Numbered from the stretch's first letter, positions 8,303-16,698 are shown. The stretch is DNA of 64,000 nt from Rhodospirillales bacterium (GCA_017644185.1 JAEPMA010000003.1:248001-312000), one strand, 5' to 3'. The notes: generated from the letters alone by a model not told the origin. Numbers and translations are program-made.

Positions 8303-9322
8303 TTGCGATTTTTTACCGCAATGCGGAAAGCAGGTTCGAGTATCGCGGTGGCGGGACTCGTGCTTGGTTCCGCGTATGCCCATGCCGAGCCCCCGACCCT
8401 CTCCCTCCCCGCCGCGTGCGAGATCGGAACGTCCTGCTGGCTGGTGAATTTCGTCGATCACGACCCGGGCCCGGGGGCCACGGACTACCGGTGCGGCGGT
8501 CTCAGTTACGACACCCATAAGGGGACCGATATCGCGATCAGGAATGACGCGGCGATGAGCAGCGGCATCGACGTTCTCGCCGCCGCCCCCGGCAAGGTCG
8601 CCGGCACCCGGGATGGGATGGGGAATTCGACGAAAGCGGATCTAGAGAGCGCAACCGCGCTGCGCGGCCGTGATTGCGGCAACGGGGTCAGGATCGAACA
8701 TGAAGACGGCTGGTCGACGCAGTACTGCCACATGATGAAAGGGTCGATCCGGGTCAGAACCGGCGACGTGGTCGAGCGGGGGCAGGTCATCGGTATGATC
8801 GGCCGGTCGGGGCGGACGGAATTTCCGCACATCCACCTTTCGCTCAGACAGGGGGAACGCGTCATCGACCCGTTCACGGGGGAGAGTAATATCACCGCGT
8901 GCGATACGGCAGAATATGGAATGGGCAGCCTCTGGGACCCGGCCCTAAAGGCCGCGCTCGCCTATCCGGGCCCGCAGCCGTTCCATCTGGGGTTCGCGTC
9001 CAAACGCCCGAAGACGGCGGAGATCGAAAGCGGCGCCCTCAACCGATCCACCTTCCCGCCCGACACGGGGGCGCTGGTGTTCTTTGCGGAGGCGTTCTCT
9101 CTTAAAAAAGACGATGTCGTGACCCTTACCCTCACCGCACCCGATGGATCGATCGTCGCCGATCACACCGTCACGCTCGACCGGCCGCTCGCCAAGGGCC
9201 ACTGGTTCACGGGCCGAAAAAGGCGCGGCACGGGTTGGGAGACGGGCTTGTATACCGGCACGATCACCATCACCCGGGACGGGGTCGCGGTCGCGAAATC
9301 GGCAACGGCGCGGGTGGAGTAG
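8303..9322 (+). CDS. Exported M23 family metallopeptidase with C-terminal beta domain
   Basis: The product has an N-terminal signal peptide ending SAYAHA, then an M23 (LytM) domain with the zinc ligands HKGTD (His72, Asp76) and HIH (His176, His178), plus His143 in QYCHM. Residues after about 240 form an extra domain with beta-rich TLTLTAPDGSIV and TGTITITRDG segments. M23 enzymes cleave peptidoglycan cross-bridges. I choose TTG at 8303, preceded by AAGGGG with a six-base gap; ATG at 8321 is the alternative, and in-frame ATGs further upstream would bury the signal. Four cysteines between about 39 and 142 suggest disulfides. It is divergent from the MaoC gene. Confidence 0.87.
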   Translation: MRFFTAMRKAGSSIAVAGLVLGSAYAHAEPPTLSLPAACEIGTSCWLVNFVDHDPGPGATDYRCGGLSYDTHKGTDIAIRNDAAMSSGIDVLAAAPGKVAGTRDGMGNSTKADLESATALRGRDCGNGVRIEHEDGWSTQYCHMMKGSIRVRTGDVVERGQVIGMIGRSGRTEFPHIHLSLRQGERVIDPFTGESNITACDTAEYGMGSLWDPALKAALAYPGPQPFHLGFASKRPKTAEIESGALNRSTFPPDTGALVFFAEAFSLKKDDVVTLTLTAPDGSIVADHTVTLDRPLAKGHWFTGRKRRGTGWETGLYTGTITITRDGVAVAKSATARVE

Positions 9323-9332
9323 ACGTCATCGT

Positions 9333-9632
9333 TTCCCGGACGAGGCGTCTTGCGCCGGGCAGCATTCATCGTCGTCCCGAATTCAATTCCGGACCCATGA
9401 GCGGCACGCACACTGCCTGAATTCATGGACCCTGAATCGAGCCCCGGAATAAATCCGGGGCATGTTCAGGGTGACGACAATCAATTAAACCCGTCATCCC
9501 GGGCGAGGCGTTTTGCGCCGAGACCCGGGACCCATGGATAAACGTGGCGCGATGTCAGAATGGGTCCCGGATCGCTGGACCTCCCACCCTCGCTCACGCT
9601 CGGGGGAAATCCGCGTCCGGGATGACGAATTG
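9333..9632. repeat. Repeat cluster: 108-bp nested palindrome plus GTCATCCCGGGCG composite
   Basis: 9370-9477 is a second copy of the element at 7432, with arms CGTCGTCCCGAA..TTCCGGACCCAT and ATGGACCCTGAATCGAG..GTTCAGGGTGACGA and the same inner CCCCGGAATAAATCCGGGG hairpin. 9495-9630 is a composite inverted unit starting CGTCATCCCGGGCGAGGCG and ending GCGTCCGGGATGACGA, with GGGACCCATGG and ATGGGTCCCGG inside. There is no gene in the 312-base gap 9323-9634. Confidence 0.8.
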
Positions 9633-9634
9633 TA

Positions 9635-10117
9635 TTAAACCCGCTTCCGTCTGACCAGTTTCGGCGTGACGCGGAGCGACTTGGATTTCTTCTTATTCGC
9701 CGCGTCGGCGGTCTTGCCCCTCGCCGCCTTGGCGGTCTTGTCCTGGCGGGTGCGGGGCTTTTTCGATGTCTTCTCTTCCAGGAAATCCTCGGCCCGGAAT
9801 AAGGGCGGGGGTGGGGGCGGTTTCTGTTTCCGGCGCTTCTTCGCCTCTTCCCTTCTTCTGACCGCGTCCAGCACCCGCTGCACCGAGGGTTCCCGGTCGG
9901 GCCGGGTGCGGCGCATTTCGAAGTGCGCCTGGCCGATCTGATCGACGTGGCGCTTAAGGGCGTCGTAGCGCATCGTCCCCTCGATCACCCGGATATAGGC
10001 CGCGAGCGTCCACGGGTGGGCGGGCGCGGGGCTGAGACCGCGTTCATGGCACCACCCTTCAAACGACTGCCAACTTCTGGTCTTTCCGAGCGCGGGCACG
10101 CAATCCGACCTTTTCAC
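9635..10117 (-). CDS. Protein with a tyrosine-recombinase-like N-terminal SAM domain and a basic tail; no catalytic domain
   Basis: The 160-residue product starts at GTG 10117. Residues about 13-90 (SWQSFEGWCHERGL, then PWTLAAYI, then HVDQIGQAHF and SVQRVLDAVRRR) resemble the SAM-like core-binding domain that opens tyrosine recombinases. Instead of the catalytic domain with R..HxxR..Y it continues into a Pro-rich run of seven prolines and a very basic Lys/Arg/Ala tail reminiscent of histone-like proteins. It may be a decayed integrase, or a DNA-binding protein that reused the domain. The open frame is intact and divergent from the dehydrogenase at 10188. Function unknown. Confidence 0.7.
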   Translation of the reverse strand: MKRSDCVPALGKTRSWQSFEGWCHERGLSPAPAHPWTLAAYIRVIEGTMRYDALKRHVDQIGQAHFEMRRTRPDREPSVQRVLDAVRRREEAKKRRKQKPPPPPPLFRAEDFLEEKTSKKPRTRQDKTAKAARGKTADAANKKKSKSLRVTPKLVRRKRV

Positions 10118-10187
10118 AGAGGGGACGCACTTCTAAAAAAGAATGCGCATCCGGATAATCAAAGAAACGCCAAGGGAGCAGAATACC

Positions 10188-11270
10188 ATGAGCAAGCGCG
10201 TCATCAACATCGCCGCCGTCCCGGGTGACGGCATCGGCCCGGAAGTCATCGATGCGGGGATGGAGGTCTTGAACGCGGTCGCGAAACGCGACGGCGGTTT
10301 CGAGATCAAGTCCGAGCGCTTCGACTGGGGCTCCGAACGCTATCTGAAAAAGGGCGACTTCATGCCGGAGAACGGCCTGGAAACGCTGATGGCGTTCGAC
10401 AGCATTCTGTTCGGCTCCGCCGGCGACCCGCGCGTGCCGGACCACATCACGCTCTGGGGACTTCGATTGAAGATCTGCCAAACCCTGGATCAGTACGCCA
10501 ACGTGCGCCCGGCGCGGCTGTTGCCTGGGATCGAAGGCCCGTTGAAGGGCGTGACGTCCAAAGAGCTGGACTGGGTGATCGTCCGCGAAAATTCGGAGGG
10601 CGAGTACGCCGGTGTCGGCGGACGCGTGCACCAGACACTTCCCGAAGAAGTGGGGATGGATGTCGCGGTGTTCACGAGAACGGGGGTCGAGCGCATCCAG
10701 CGCTTCGCGTTCGAGCTGGCGCGCTCGCGGCCGCGTAAAAAATTGACGCTCGTCACCAAGTCCAACGCGCAACGTCATGGGATGGTGTTCTGGGATTCGG
10801 TGTTCGAAAAGATCAGGGGCGACTACCCGGACGTGGAAACCGACAAGATGCTGGTCGACGCCATGACCACCAGAATGGTTCTCAAACCCGAAACCATCGA
10901 CACCGTCGTCGCCACCAACCTGCACGCCGACGTCTTGTCGGATCTCGCGGCCGCATTGACCGGTTCGCTGGGGATCGCGCCGACGGGCAACCTGCGCCCC
11001 GAAAAAGACGCCCCTTCGATGTTCGAACCGATCCACGGGTCGGCGTTCGATATCATGGGCAAGGGCATCGCCAACCCGCTGGGGACGTTCTGGTCGGCGG
11101 CGATGCTGTTGGAGCATGAGGGCGAGTTGGACGCCGCGTCGCGCCTGATGAAAGCGATCGAACGGGTCACGGGTGAGGGGAAACACCTGCCGCGCGATCT
11201 GGGTGGGACCGCGACGTCGCGGGAAGTCACCGACGCGGTGCTCGAAGCGATCCAGCAGTCGAACGAATAA
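10188..11270 (+). CDS. Tartrate dehydrogenase / D-malate dehydrogenase (decarboxylating) family protein
   Basis: From ATG at 10188 (AAGGGAG upstream) the 360-residue product is a beta-decarboxylating dehydrogenase of the isopropylmalate/isocitrate type. It shows AAVPGDGIGPEV, LWGLRLKICQTLDQYANVRP with the substrate-binding arginine, IVRENSEGEYAGVGG, TKSNA, and the NAD-binding FEPIHGSAFDIMGKGIANP. The ITLWGLRLKICQ..DQYANVRPARLLPG signature points to TtuC/DmlA-type enzymes acting on tartrate or D-malate rather than LeuB. No leuCD or transport genes adjoin it, so it is probably a stand-alone catabolic enzyme. An upstream in-frame ATG at 10143 lacks a ribosome site. Confidence 0.88.
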   Translation: MSKRVINIAAVPGDGIGPEVIDAGMEVLNAVAKRDGGFEIKSERFDWGSERYLKKGDFMPENGLETLMAFDSILFGSAGDPRVPDHITLWGLRLKICQTLDQYANVRPARLLPGIEGPLKGVTSKELDWVIVRENSEGEYAGVGGRVHQTLPEEVGMDVAVFTRTGVERIQRFAFELARSRPRKKLTLVTKSNAQRHGMVFWDSVFEKIRGDYPDVETDKMLVDAMTTRMVLKPETIDTVVATNLHADVLSDLAAALTGSLGIAPTGNLRPEKDAPSMFEPIHGSAFDIMGKGIANPLGTFWSAAMLLEHEGELDAASRLMKAIERVTGEGKHLPRDLGGTATSREVTDAVLEAIQQSNE

Positions 11271-11323
11271 ACTCACTTTCGTTTGATTTGCACGCGTAGC
11301 GGATTTGGCGGCTTACTGGGCGG

Positions 11324-11980
11324 ATGAGAGTCTTTTTCATCCTCTTCGCCCTCGCCCTTGCCGCCGGCTTTCCCGCACGCGCCGACGTCACCGTCCCGAC
11401 CCGTCCCGACCTGACGTCAGCCGGCTGGGAGATGCTGGGCTTCCACGATATTCCCGAAACGTCGTTCCGCACGCTCGATAACGGCGTGGTCGAAATCTCA
11501 GCCAATAAAAGCTCGAGCGTTCTCTATATTAAAGTCGCCGATCAGCCGATAACCGCGACGCGCCTCGCGTGGGACTGGCAAGTCGTTGATCCGTTACCGG
11601 CCACCGATCTCACGAAGACCGACGGCGATGATCGGGTGTTGTCGGTTTATGTTGCGTTTTCCGACGGCTCCATCGCCTCGAAAATGAAGGCGATGATGTC
11701 GCCGCTGATGGCGGGGAAGGTTCTGAACTACGTCTGGGGCGGCGATAAAGCGCTCGATATCGCGCATCCGCACTTCCCCGACAGCGGCCGCCTGATCGTC
11801 CGGCACACCGCCGATGCGCCGACCGGTGCGTGGTTCTCCGAGAGTGTCGATCTGCAGAAAGATTACGAACGCGCATTCGGCGAAGAAGCGCCGGGCGTCC
11901 TCTATATCGGCATCTCAGGCGACAGTGACGATCTTCAAATGACGTCGAAGGGACTGATCCGGAATCTGAGACTGGAGTGA
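11324..11980 (+). CDS. Exported DUF3047 family protein
   Basis: The 218-residue product begins MRVFFILFALALAAGFPARA, a signal peptide cleaved near Ala20. The mature part carries a beta-rich pattern (LYIKVADQ, LAWDWQVVDPLP, DDRVLSVYVAF, KVLNYVWGG, GVLYIGISGDSDD) that matches DUF3047, a family of periplasmic proteins of unknown role with a WxWxV core. It stands alone between the dehydrogenase and a repeat block. Family fairly certain; no function can be given. Confidence 0.8.
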   Translation: MRVFFILFALALAAGFPARADVTVPTRPDLTSAGWEMLGFHDIPETSFRTLDNGVVEISANKSSSVLYIKVADQPITATRLAWDWQVVDPLPATDLTKTDGDDRVLSVYVAFSDGSIASKMKAMMSPLMAGKVLNYVWGGDKALDIAHPHFPDSGRLIVRHTADAPTGAWFSESVDLQKDYERAFGEEAPGVLYIGISGDSDDLQMTSKGLIRNLRLE

Positions 11981-11989
11981 AAATCAGTC

Positions 11990-12222
11990 GTCTCCCGGGC
12001 AAGGCGCTCTCGGCCGGTCAGCATCCGTCGTCGTCCTGAATTTAATTCAGGACCCATGAGCGGCGCGCGCCGTGTCGGAACTTATGGACCCCCAATCGAG
12101 TTCAGGGTGACGAGTATACAAGTGAACGCGTCATTCCGGCGCATGCCGGAATCCAGAGCGTCATAGGCGCCTCGTCCATGGAGCCCGCAGCCCTGGACCC
12201 CGGTCTTCACCGGGGTGACGGG
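11990..12222. repeat. Repeat block: 85-bp palindrome lacking the nested hairpin, plus GTCATTCCGGCG unit
   Basis: 12029-12113 is a shorter copy of the 7432/9370 element. The arms CGTCGTCCTGAA..TTCAGGACCCAT and ATGGACCCCCAATCGAG..TTCAGGGTGACGA are kept, but the 23 bases carrying the CCCCGGAAT..ATCCGGGG hairpin are absent. At 12127-12153 a GTCATTCCGGCGCATGCCGG unit follows, then CTGGACCCCGG..CCGGGGTGACG at about 12192-12222. The block lies between convergent genes and could end both transcripts. Confidence 0.78.
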
Positions 12223-12227
12223 TAACG

Positions 12228-13049
12228 TTACTCAAGCCCGTTCAGCGACCAGTCGTAGATATAGCCGTCGATGTCTTTCGCTTTCCCGAGCGCCGCTTTG
12301 CGCGGGCCCGTGGCATATTTCAGAAGGTGTTGGATGACGCCTTTTTCGGCGCCGCCGAAATCTTCCTGGAACCAGTCGTAGATTTTCGAAACCACGATCT
12401 CACCCCCCTCGATCTTCACCCCCCGGTCCGAGTTGATGTAGCGGGCCGCGTTCTCGCTCAGGAGATGGTCGGTGTTGTCAGAGGTATACGCCTTCGCGAT
12501 CAGGTCCGGGCACCCGACCGAGGCGCAGTTGACGGCGTAGTGGATGCGCGGGTCGTTCCAGATCGGCCGCAGGAGACGGTGCTCGATATCGTCGAGGCTG
12601 ACCGGATGATCTTCGATGGTGACGAGCTTCTTGCCCCACGGCCCCGACGAAAACAGCCCCGGCGAGATGTCGATGTCGCGGATCGATTTGACCGGATAGT
12701 GATCCAGGATCACCTTCACCGTGAGCGCGTTATAGAGATTGATCCAGTAAGGAAGCTGGTCTTGTCGACTGAGCGTTGTGACGCGGAGATCGGTTAGGGT
12801 CTCGATATAACGCTCGAGATTTTTTCTGTCGGTTTCGCTGACGCCGGAATAGTCGACGCGGTTCAGTTTATTCGGATCGTCCTTCACGTATTTTCTCAGG
12901 AACGCGTCCCAGATCGCGTGATCGACGCTCTCTTTCGACATTTCATCAAATCCGGCCAGATCGGGCCAGAGTTCCTTAACGGGCGCGGCGGAAACCGGAA
13001 ACGCTGCAAGGATAAACAGGAATATGCAGGCGCGAACGACAGGTCTCAA
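12228..13049 (-). CDS. Exported DUF547 domain protein
   Basis: The 273-residue product has a signal peptide (hydrophobic run to FPVSAAP, about residue 23) and the DUF547 core: LPYWINLYNALTVKVILDHYP, then DDIEHRLLRPIWNDPRIHYAVNCASVGCPDL, and ENAARYINSDRGV. The INLYNA and NCASxGCP motifs define the family, which occurs widely in bacteria and plants without a settled biochemical role. The two Cys in NCASVGCP are conserved and could bind metal. The gene lies 22 bases after the Lrp-type gene on the same strand, so the two may be cotranscribed. Confidence 0.88.
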   Translation of the reverse strand: MRPVVRACIFLFILAAFPVSAAPVKELWPDLAGFDEMSKESVDHAIWDAFLRKYVKDDPNKLNRVDYSGVSETDRKNLERYIETLTDLRVTTLSRQDQLPYWINLYNALTVKVILDHYPVKSIRDIDISPGLFSSGPWGKKLVTIEDHPVSLDDIEHRLLRPIWNDPRIHYAVNCASVGCPDLIAKAYTSDNTDHLLSENAARYINSDRGVKIEGGEIVVSKIYDWFQEDFGGAEKGVIQHLLKYATGPRKAALGKAKDIDGYIYDWSLNGLE

Positions 13050-13071
13050 AAGGGGCGTCCTTTCTTCTATT

Positions 13072-13551
13072 CTAGGGCGTGCCGGCGATCGGCAGCGCGG
13101 TCCGGTAGACGACCTGCTTCAACGCGAAGCTCGATTTGATGCTGCTGACGCCCGGAAATTTGGTCAGGTGGTGCATCAAAAACCGCTCGTATGCTTGCAG
13201 ATCGCGGGTCACGACCCTCAGTAGATAGTCGCTGTCCCCCGTCATCAAATAACACTCCATCACTTCCGGGAGAGCGCGGATCTTGTCTTCGAAGATCTCC
13301 AGCGCCTGCTCGACCTGCTTCTCCAGACTGACCATCACGAACACGCTCACCGGCAGCCCCACCGCCTCCTGATCGACCAAAGCGGCGTACCCTCTGATCA
13401 CGCCCTCCTGTTCAAGTGCCTTCACCCGTCTCAAGCACGGCGACGGCGACAACCCAGCTCGCCCGGCGAGCTCGACGTTGCTCAACCGGGCGTTTTCCTG
13501 AAGTGCGGCGAGGATTCGCTGATCAATCGCATCGAGTGTCATTTGAAGCAT
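13072..13551 (-). CDS. Lrp/AsnC family transcriptional regulator
   Basis: The 159-residue product has the N-terminal winged helix [46 protein letters not shown] (starting at residue 7) and a C-terminal RAM/AsnC ligand domain with [17 protein letters not shown]. Such regulators sense amino acids and often control a divergent gene. Here the divergent neighbour is the AceE-like E1 gene at 13674, a probable target. In-frame ATGs exist at 13551 and 13542; the second gives the family-typical [11 protein letters not shown] start. Confidence 0.93.
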   Translation of the reverse strand: MLQMTLDAIDQRILAALQENARLSNVELAGRAGLSPSPCLRRVKALEQEGVIRGYAALVDQEAVGLPVSVFVMVSLEKQVEQALEIFEDKIRALPEVMECYLMTGDSDYLLRVVTRDLQAYERFLMHHLTKFPGVSSIKSSFALKQVVYRTALPIAGTP

Positions 13552-13673
13552 TTTCTGCCTTTATATAAGATAAATATTACAGATTATTGCTAAAGTTACC
13601 GTGTTTTGGGTGCAGATCGCAATGACCTGATTTCGACCACGCGCTATACTTCAGGGTCATAGGAGATTTCGAC
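13552..13673. promoter_or_regulatory. AT-rich divergent control region between the Lrp-type gene and the E1 gene
   Basis: The 122-base gap is much more AT-rich than the flanking genes, especially 13560-13600 (TTATATAAGATAAATATTA), as expected for Lrp-type binding and two back-to-back promoters. A ribosome site TAGGAG precedes the ATG at 13674. Individual promoter boxes cannot be fixed with confidence. Confidence 0.5.
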
Positions 13674-15980
13674 ATGGCCCCATTCGACGAACCCAAGACG
13701 ATCGACGCGACGGAAAAGCTGCAGTGCATGGAGGATCTGGCGCAGAAGATTCTCTGGCTCTCGACCTGGACGATCCACCACGCCAACTACATCCGAGAAA
13801 AGAAAGACAGCCTCAAGGTCGGCGGTCACCAGGCGTCGTGCGCGTCATCGGTGGCGATCCTGACCGCACTTTATATGTCGGCGCTCCGTCCCCAGGACCG
13901 GGTCGCGGTGAAACCCCACGCCTCGCCCGTGTTCCATGCCATTCAGTACCTTTTGGGCCACCAAACGCAGGACAAGCTTGAAGCCTTCCGCGCCTTCGGG
14001 GGCGCGCAGAGTTACCCGTCCCGAACCAAGGACGCCGACGACGTCGACATCTCGACCGGCTCGGTGGGGATGGGGCCGGCGATGACGTCTTTCCTGTCGA
14101 TGGTCCAGGACTATCTGCGCCGCCACGTCGACAGTGTCGCCGAACGCGAGCCCGGCCGCATGGTGGCGCTCGTCGGCGACGCCGAGATGGACGAAGGCAA
14201 TATGTACGAAGCCCTCTGGGAGGGCTGGAAGCACGGCCTCCGCAATACCTGGTGGATCGTCGACTATAACCGCCAGAGCCTTGACGGGGTGGTGCCGGAC
14301 CAGATGTTCCGGTTGATCGACCGGGTGTTCCGCACGACCGGCTGGAACGTCATTACGATCAAATACGGCAAGCGCATGATGGAGGCGTTCGAGCGCCCGG
14401 GCGGCAAACGTCTGCGCCGCTGGATCAACGACTGCCCCAACGACCTGTATTCCGCGTTAACGTTCAGAGGTGGTGCCGCATGGCGTCAGCAACTGGACAA
14501 GGATTTCGCCGACGACGACGATGCGCTGCGCCTGATCGAAAGCTACGACGACGACGCCTTGCAGAACCTGATGACGAATCTGGGCGGGCATTGTCTGGAA
14601 ACGCTGATGGAAGCGTTCGACGAAGCCTCTCAAGACGAGACACCGACGTGCTTCATCGCCTACACCATCAAGGGCTGGGGGCTGCCGCTCGCCGGTCACA
14701 AGGATAATCACGCCGGCATCCTCAACGACGAGCAGGTCGACGGTTTCCGCACCAAGTTGGGGATCAAACAAGGTCATGAGTGGGAGCCGTTCGCCGGTCT
14801 GGAAGAGCGCCAGGGTGTTCTCAAGGAATTCCTGGACCAAGTCCCTTTCAACCGCGAAGGGCGGCGGCGTTACGAAGCCGACAAAATCGAGGTGCCGACA
14901 TCGTTCCCGACCCCGATCAAGGGAAAGGGCTCGACCCAGGAAGCGTTCGGCAAGATTCTGTATGAACTCGCAGGCGACAAGAAATCGAAACTCGCCGACA
15001 GAATCGTCACGACATCCCCCGACGTGACGCAATCGACCAACCTGGGCGGTTGGGTCAACCGGCGCGGGCTGTTCGCCCGTGAAGATCGAGCCGACACATT
15101 CCGGGCCCAGCAGGTACCCTCGGCGCAGAAATGGGAGTTCAATTCGGCGGGCCAGCATTTCGAACTCGGCATCGCCGAGAACAACCTGTTCGTGATGTTG
15201 GGGGCGCTTGGCCTATCGCATTCGATCTTCGGTGAGCGCCTGTTGCCGATCGGCACGTTGTACGACCCGTTTATCGCCCGCGGCCTCGATGCTTTGAATT
15301 ACGCCTGCTATCAGGATGCACGCTTCATGGTCGTGGCGACACCGGCGGGGATTACGCTGGCGCCCGAGGGCGGTGCGCACCAAAGCATCTCGACGCCCCT
15401 GATCGGCATGGGTCAGCCTGGCCTGACCTCGTTCGAGCCGGCTTTCGCCGATGAACTTGCCGAGATCATGGCGTGGAGCTTCGATCACATGCAGGCCGAC
15501 GACGGCGGCTCCGTCTATTTGCGTCTATCGACCCGCCCCATCGAACAACCCGAGCGCAAAATTACCAATGAACTTCGCGAAGGTATCCGCAAGGGCGCCT
15601 ACTGGCGCCGGAAACCCGCGAACAAGAACGCGCCGGTGATCGTCTACGCGGGCGCCATCGCTCCCGAAGCCGAGGCCGCCGCAGATCAGATCAAGGGAGC
15701 CGGTCTTTTGGCGATCACGTCCGCCGACCGTTTGTTTGCGGACTGGCGCACACAGGGCAACGACGCCTGGGTCGTCAAGTTGCTGGCCGACGCGCCCAAG
15801 GGCGAACCGCTGGTGACGGTGATGGATGGGCACCCCGCCGCGCTGGCATGGCTGGGCTCGGTCGACGGCAGACGGGTCGAACCCCTAGGTGTCGACGAGT
15901 TCGGGCAGTGCGGCGATTTGCCGACGCTTTACGAGCGCTATCGGATCGATGCCGACGCAATCGCGAAAGCAGCCAAGTAA
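13674..15980 (+). CDS. AceE-like single-chain 2-oxoacid dehydrogenase E1 / transketolase-family enzyme
   Basis: The 768-residue thiamine-diphosphate enzyme resembles homodimeric pyruvate dehydrogenase E1: GGHQASCASS and KPHASPVFHAIQYLLG near the N-terminus, the ThDP/metal motif GDAEMDEGNMYEAL (about 164) ending at DYNRQSLDG, and an AceE-type second half (GQHFELGIAENN, GTLYDPFIARGLDAL, APEGGAHQS). It is shorter than E. coli AceE (887) and is often annotated only as transketolase. No E2 or E3 gene is nearby, so either it uses lipoyl partners encoded elsewhere or it acts alone. Probable control by the divergent Lrp regulator. The reaction is uncertain. Confidence 0.82.
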   Translation: MAPFDEPKTIDATEKLQCMEDLAQKILWLSTWTIHHANYIREKKDSLKVGGHQASCASSVAILTALYMSALRPQDRVAVKPHASPVFHAIQYLLGHQTQDKLEAFRAFGGAQSYPSRTKDADDVDISTGSVGMGPAMTSFLSMVQDYLRRHVDSVAEREPGRMVALVGDAEMDEGNMYEALWEGWKHGLRNTWWIVDYNRQSLDGVVPDQMFRLIDRVFRTTGWNVITIKYGKRMMEAFERPGGKRLRRWINDCPNDLYSALTFRGGAAWRQQLDKDFADDDDALRLIESYDDDALQNLMTNLGGHCLETLMEAFDEASQDETPTCFIAYTIKGWGLPLAGHKDNHAGILNDEQVDGFRTKLGIKQGHEWEPFAGLEERQGVLKEFLDQVPFNREGRRRYEADKIEVPTSFPTPIKGKGSTQEAFGKILYELAGDKKSKLADRIVTTSPDVTQSTNLGGWVNRRGLFAREDRADTFRAQQVPSAQKWEFNSAGQHFELGIAENNLFVMLGALGLSHSIFGERLLPIGTLYDPFIARGLDALNYACYQDARFMVVATPAGITLAPEGGAHQSISTPLIGMGQPGLTSFEPAFADELAEIMAWSFDHMQADDGGSVYLRLSTRPIEQPERKITNELREGIRKGAYWRRKPANKNAPVIVYAGAIAPEAEAAADQIKGAGLLAITSADRLFADWRTQGNDAWVVKLLADAPKGEPLVTVMDGHPAALAWLGSVDGRRVEPLGVDEFGQCGDLPTLYERYRIDADAIAKAAK

Positions 15981-15984
15981 TTTT

Positions 15985-16039
15985 CCCCTCACCCTGTCCC
16001 TCTCCCAAGGGAGCGAGGCGGCGTGAGCCGGGTGAGGGG
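15985..16039. terminator. Perfect 10-bp inverted repeat between convergent genes
   Basis: CCCCTCACCC (15985-15994) and GGGTGAGGGG (16030-16039) form perfect arms around a region that itself contains CTCTCCC and GGGAG. The element fills the gap between the convergent stops at 15980 and 16042 and is preceded by TTTT on the minus-strand side, so it is a likely bidirectional terminator. It belongs to the CCTCTCCC repeat family seen at 461, 2219 and 48658. Confidence 0.6.
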
Positions 16040-16041
16040 CG

Positions 16042-16683
16042 TCACTCGGAAACGAAGACCTCGATACGTTCCTTACCTGCGCCGATGTTTTTGCGCTTGA
16101 GGGAGATCGCACCAACTTCACCGGTACGCTTCACGTGCGTACCGCCGCAGGGAACTTCGCCGAAACCCTCGATCTTCCAGTAACGCCGTCCCGCCGCTTC
16201 ATCGCTGAAGGCGCGCTCAATCATCATGTCGTTGTCGACGATGCGGTTGGCCTCGCCGGACAACAGATCGAAGTGATTGTTGATGTTTTCATCCATCGCG
16301 AAATCGATGCGCGCCTTGTCTTGGGCGATGTGCGCGCCGATCTTCTCAATCCCGGGCAGATGCTTATAAACAAGTTCAAGCACGATTTCGGCGGCGAAGT
16401 GCAGCCGCATCAACCGATAGCGGCGCGCCCAGTCGATTTCGAGATGCACCGGATCACCCGGCGCCAGACCATGGTCATCGGGGAGGGTATACAGAATATC
16501 CCCGTCATGCGTCCGCGCATCTAACACAGGGCATCCGCCGATGCGCCCTGTATCGCTCTCCTGGCCACCTGAAAATGCGAAGAAAATGGTTTCGGTGAGG
16601 GTGACGAGATCACCCTCGACCGCGTTCACTTTCGTGTCGAGTTCGCGAAGGTACGGGTCATCCCAGAAGACCTTGCGCAGCAT
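16042..16683 (-). CDS. AlaX-like alanyl-tRNA editing domain protein with an altered zinc motif
   Basis: The 213-residue product looks like a free-standing AlaRS editing domain that removes Ser or Gly from mischarged tRNA-Ala. It has FFAFSGGQESDTGRIGG (34-50), equivalent to the FYPxGGGQ.DxG motif, then RLMRLHFAAEIV (90-101), and the second zinc motif CGGTH (Cys179, His183). The first motif is normally HxxxH; here it reads HFAAE, with Glu99 in place of the second His. Cys and His of the second motif are intact. Glu may be a zinc ligand in a subfamily, or activity may differ. Confidence 0.82.
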   Translation of the reverse strand: MLRKVFWDDPYLRELDTKVNAVEGDLVTLTETIFFAFSGGQESDTGRIGGCPVLDARTHDGDILYTLPDDHGLAPGDPVHLEIDWARRYRLMRLHFAAEIVLELVYKHLPGIEKIGAHIAQDKARIDFAMDENINNHFDLLSGEANRIVDNDMMIERAFSDEAAGRRYWKIEGFGEVPCGGTHVKRTGEVGAISLKRKNIGAGKERIEVFVSE

Positions 16684-16698
16684 TTGACAATTCCGGCC

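Noticed and set aside
8129-8518. 130-codon N-terminal extension of the MaoC-like protein
   Set aside because: It has no similarity to the family, lacks a ribosome site, and overlaps the divergent M23 gene; the ATG at 8128 has a good site.
9635-10117. Active integrase or prophage edge
   Set aside because: The catalytic domain is missing and no other phage genes or attachment-site duplications are seen nearby.
10059-11276. 405-codon minus-strand frame opposite the tartrate/D-malate dehydrogenase gene
   Set aside because: The plus strand encodes a complete, well-conserved dehydrogenase with a ribosome site; the antisense frame resembles nothing.
7432-12113. CRISPR array suggested by repeated palindromes
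   Set aside because: Copies are irregularly spaced across genes, without uniform repeat and spacer lengths and without cas genes.
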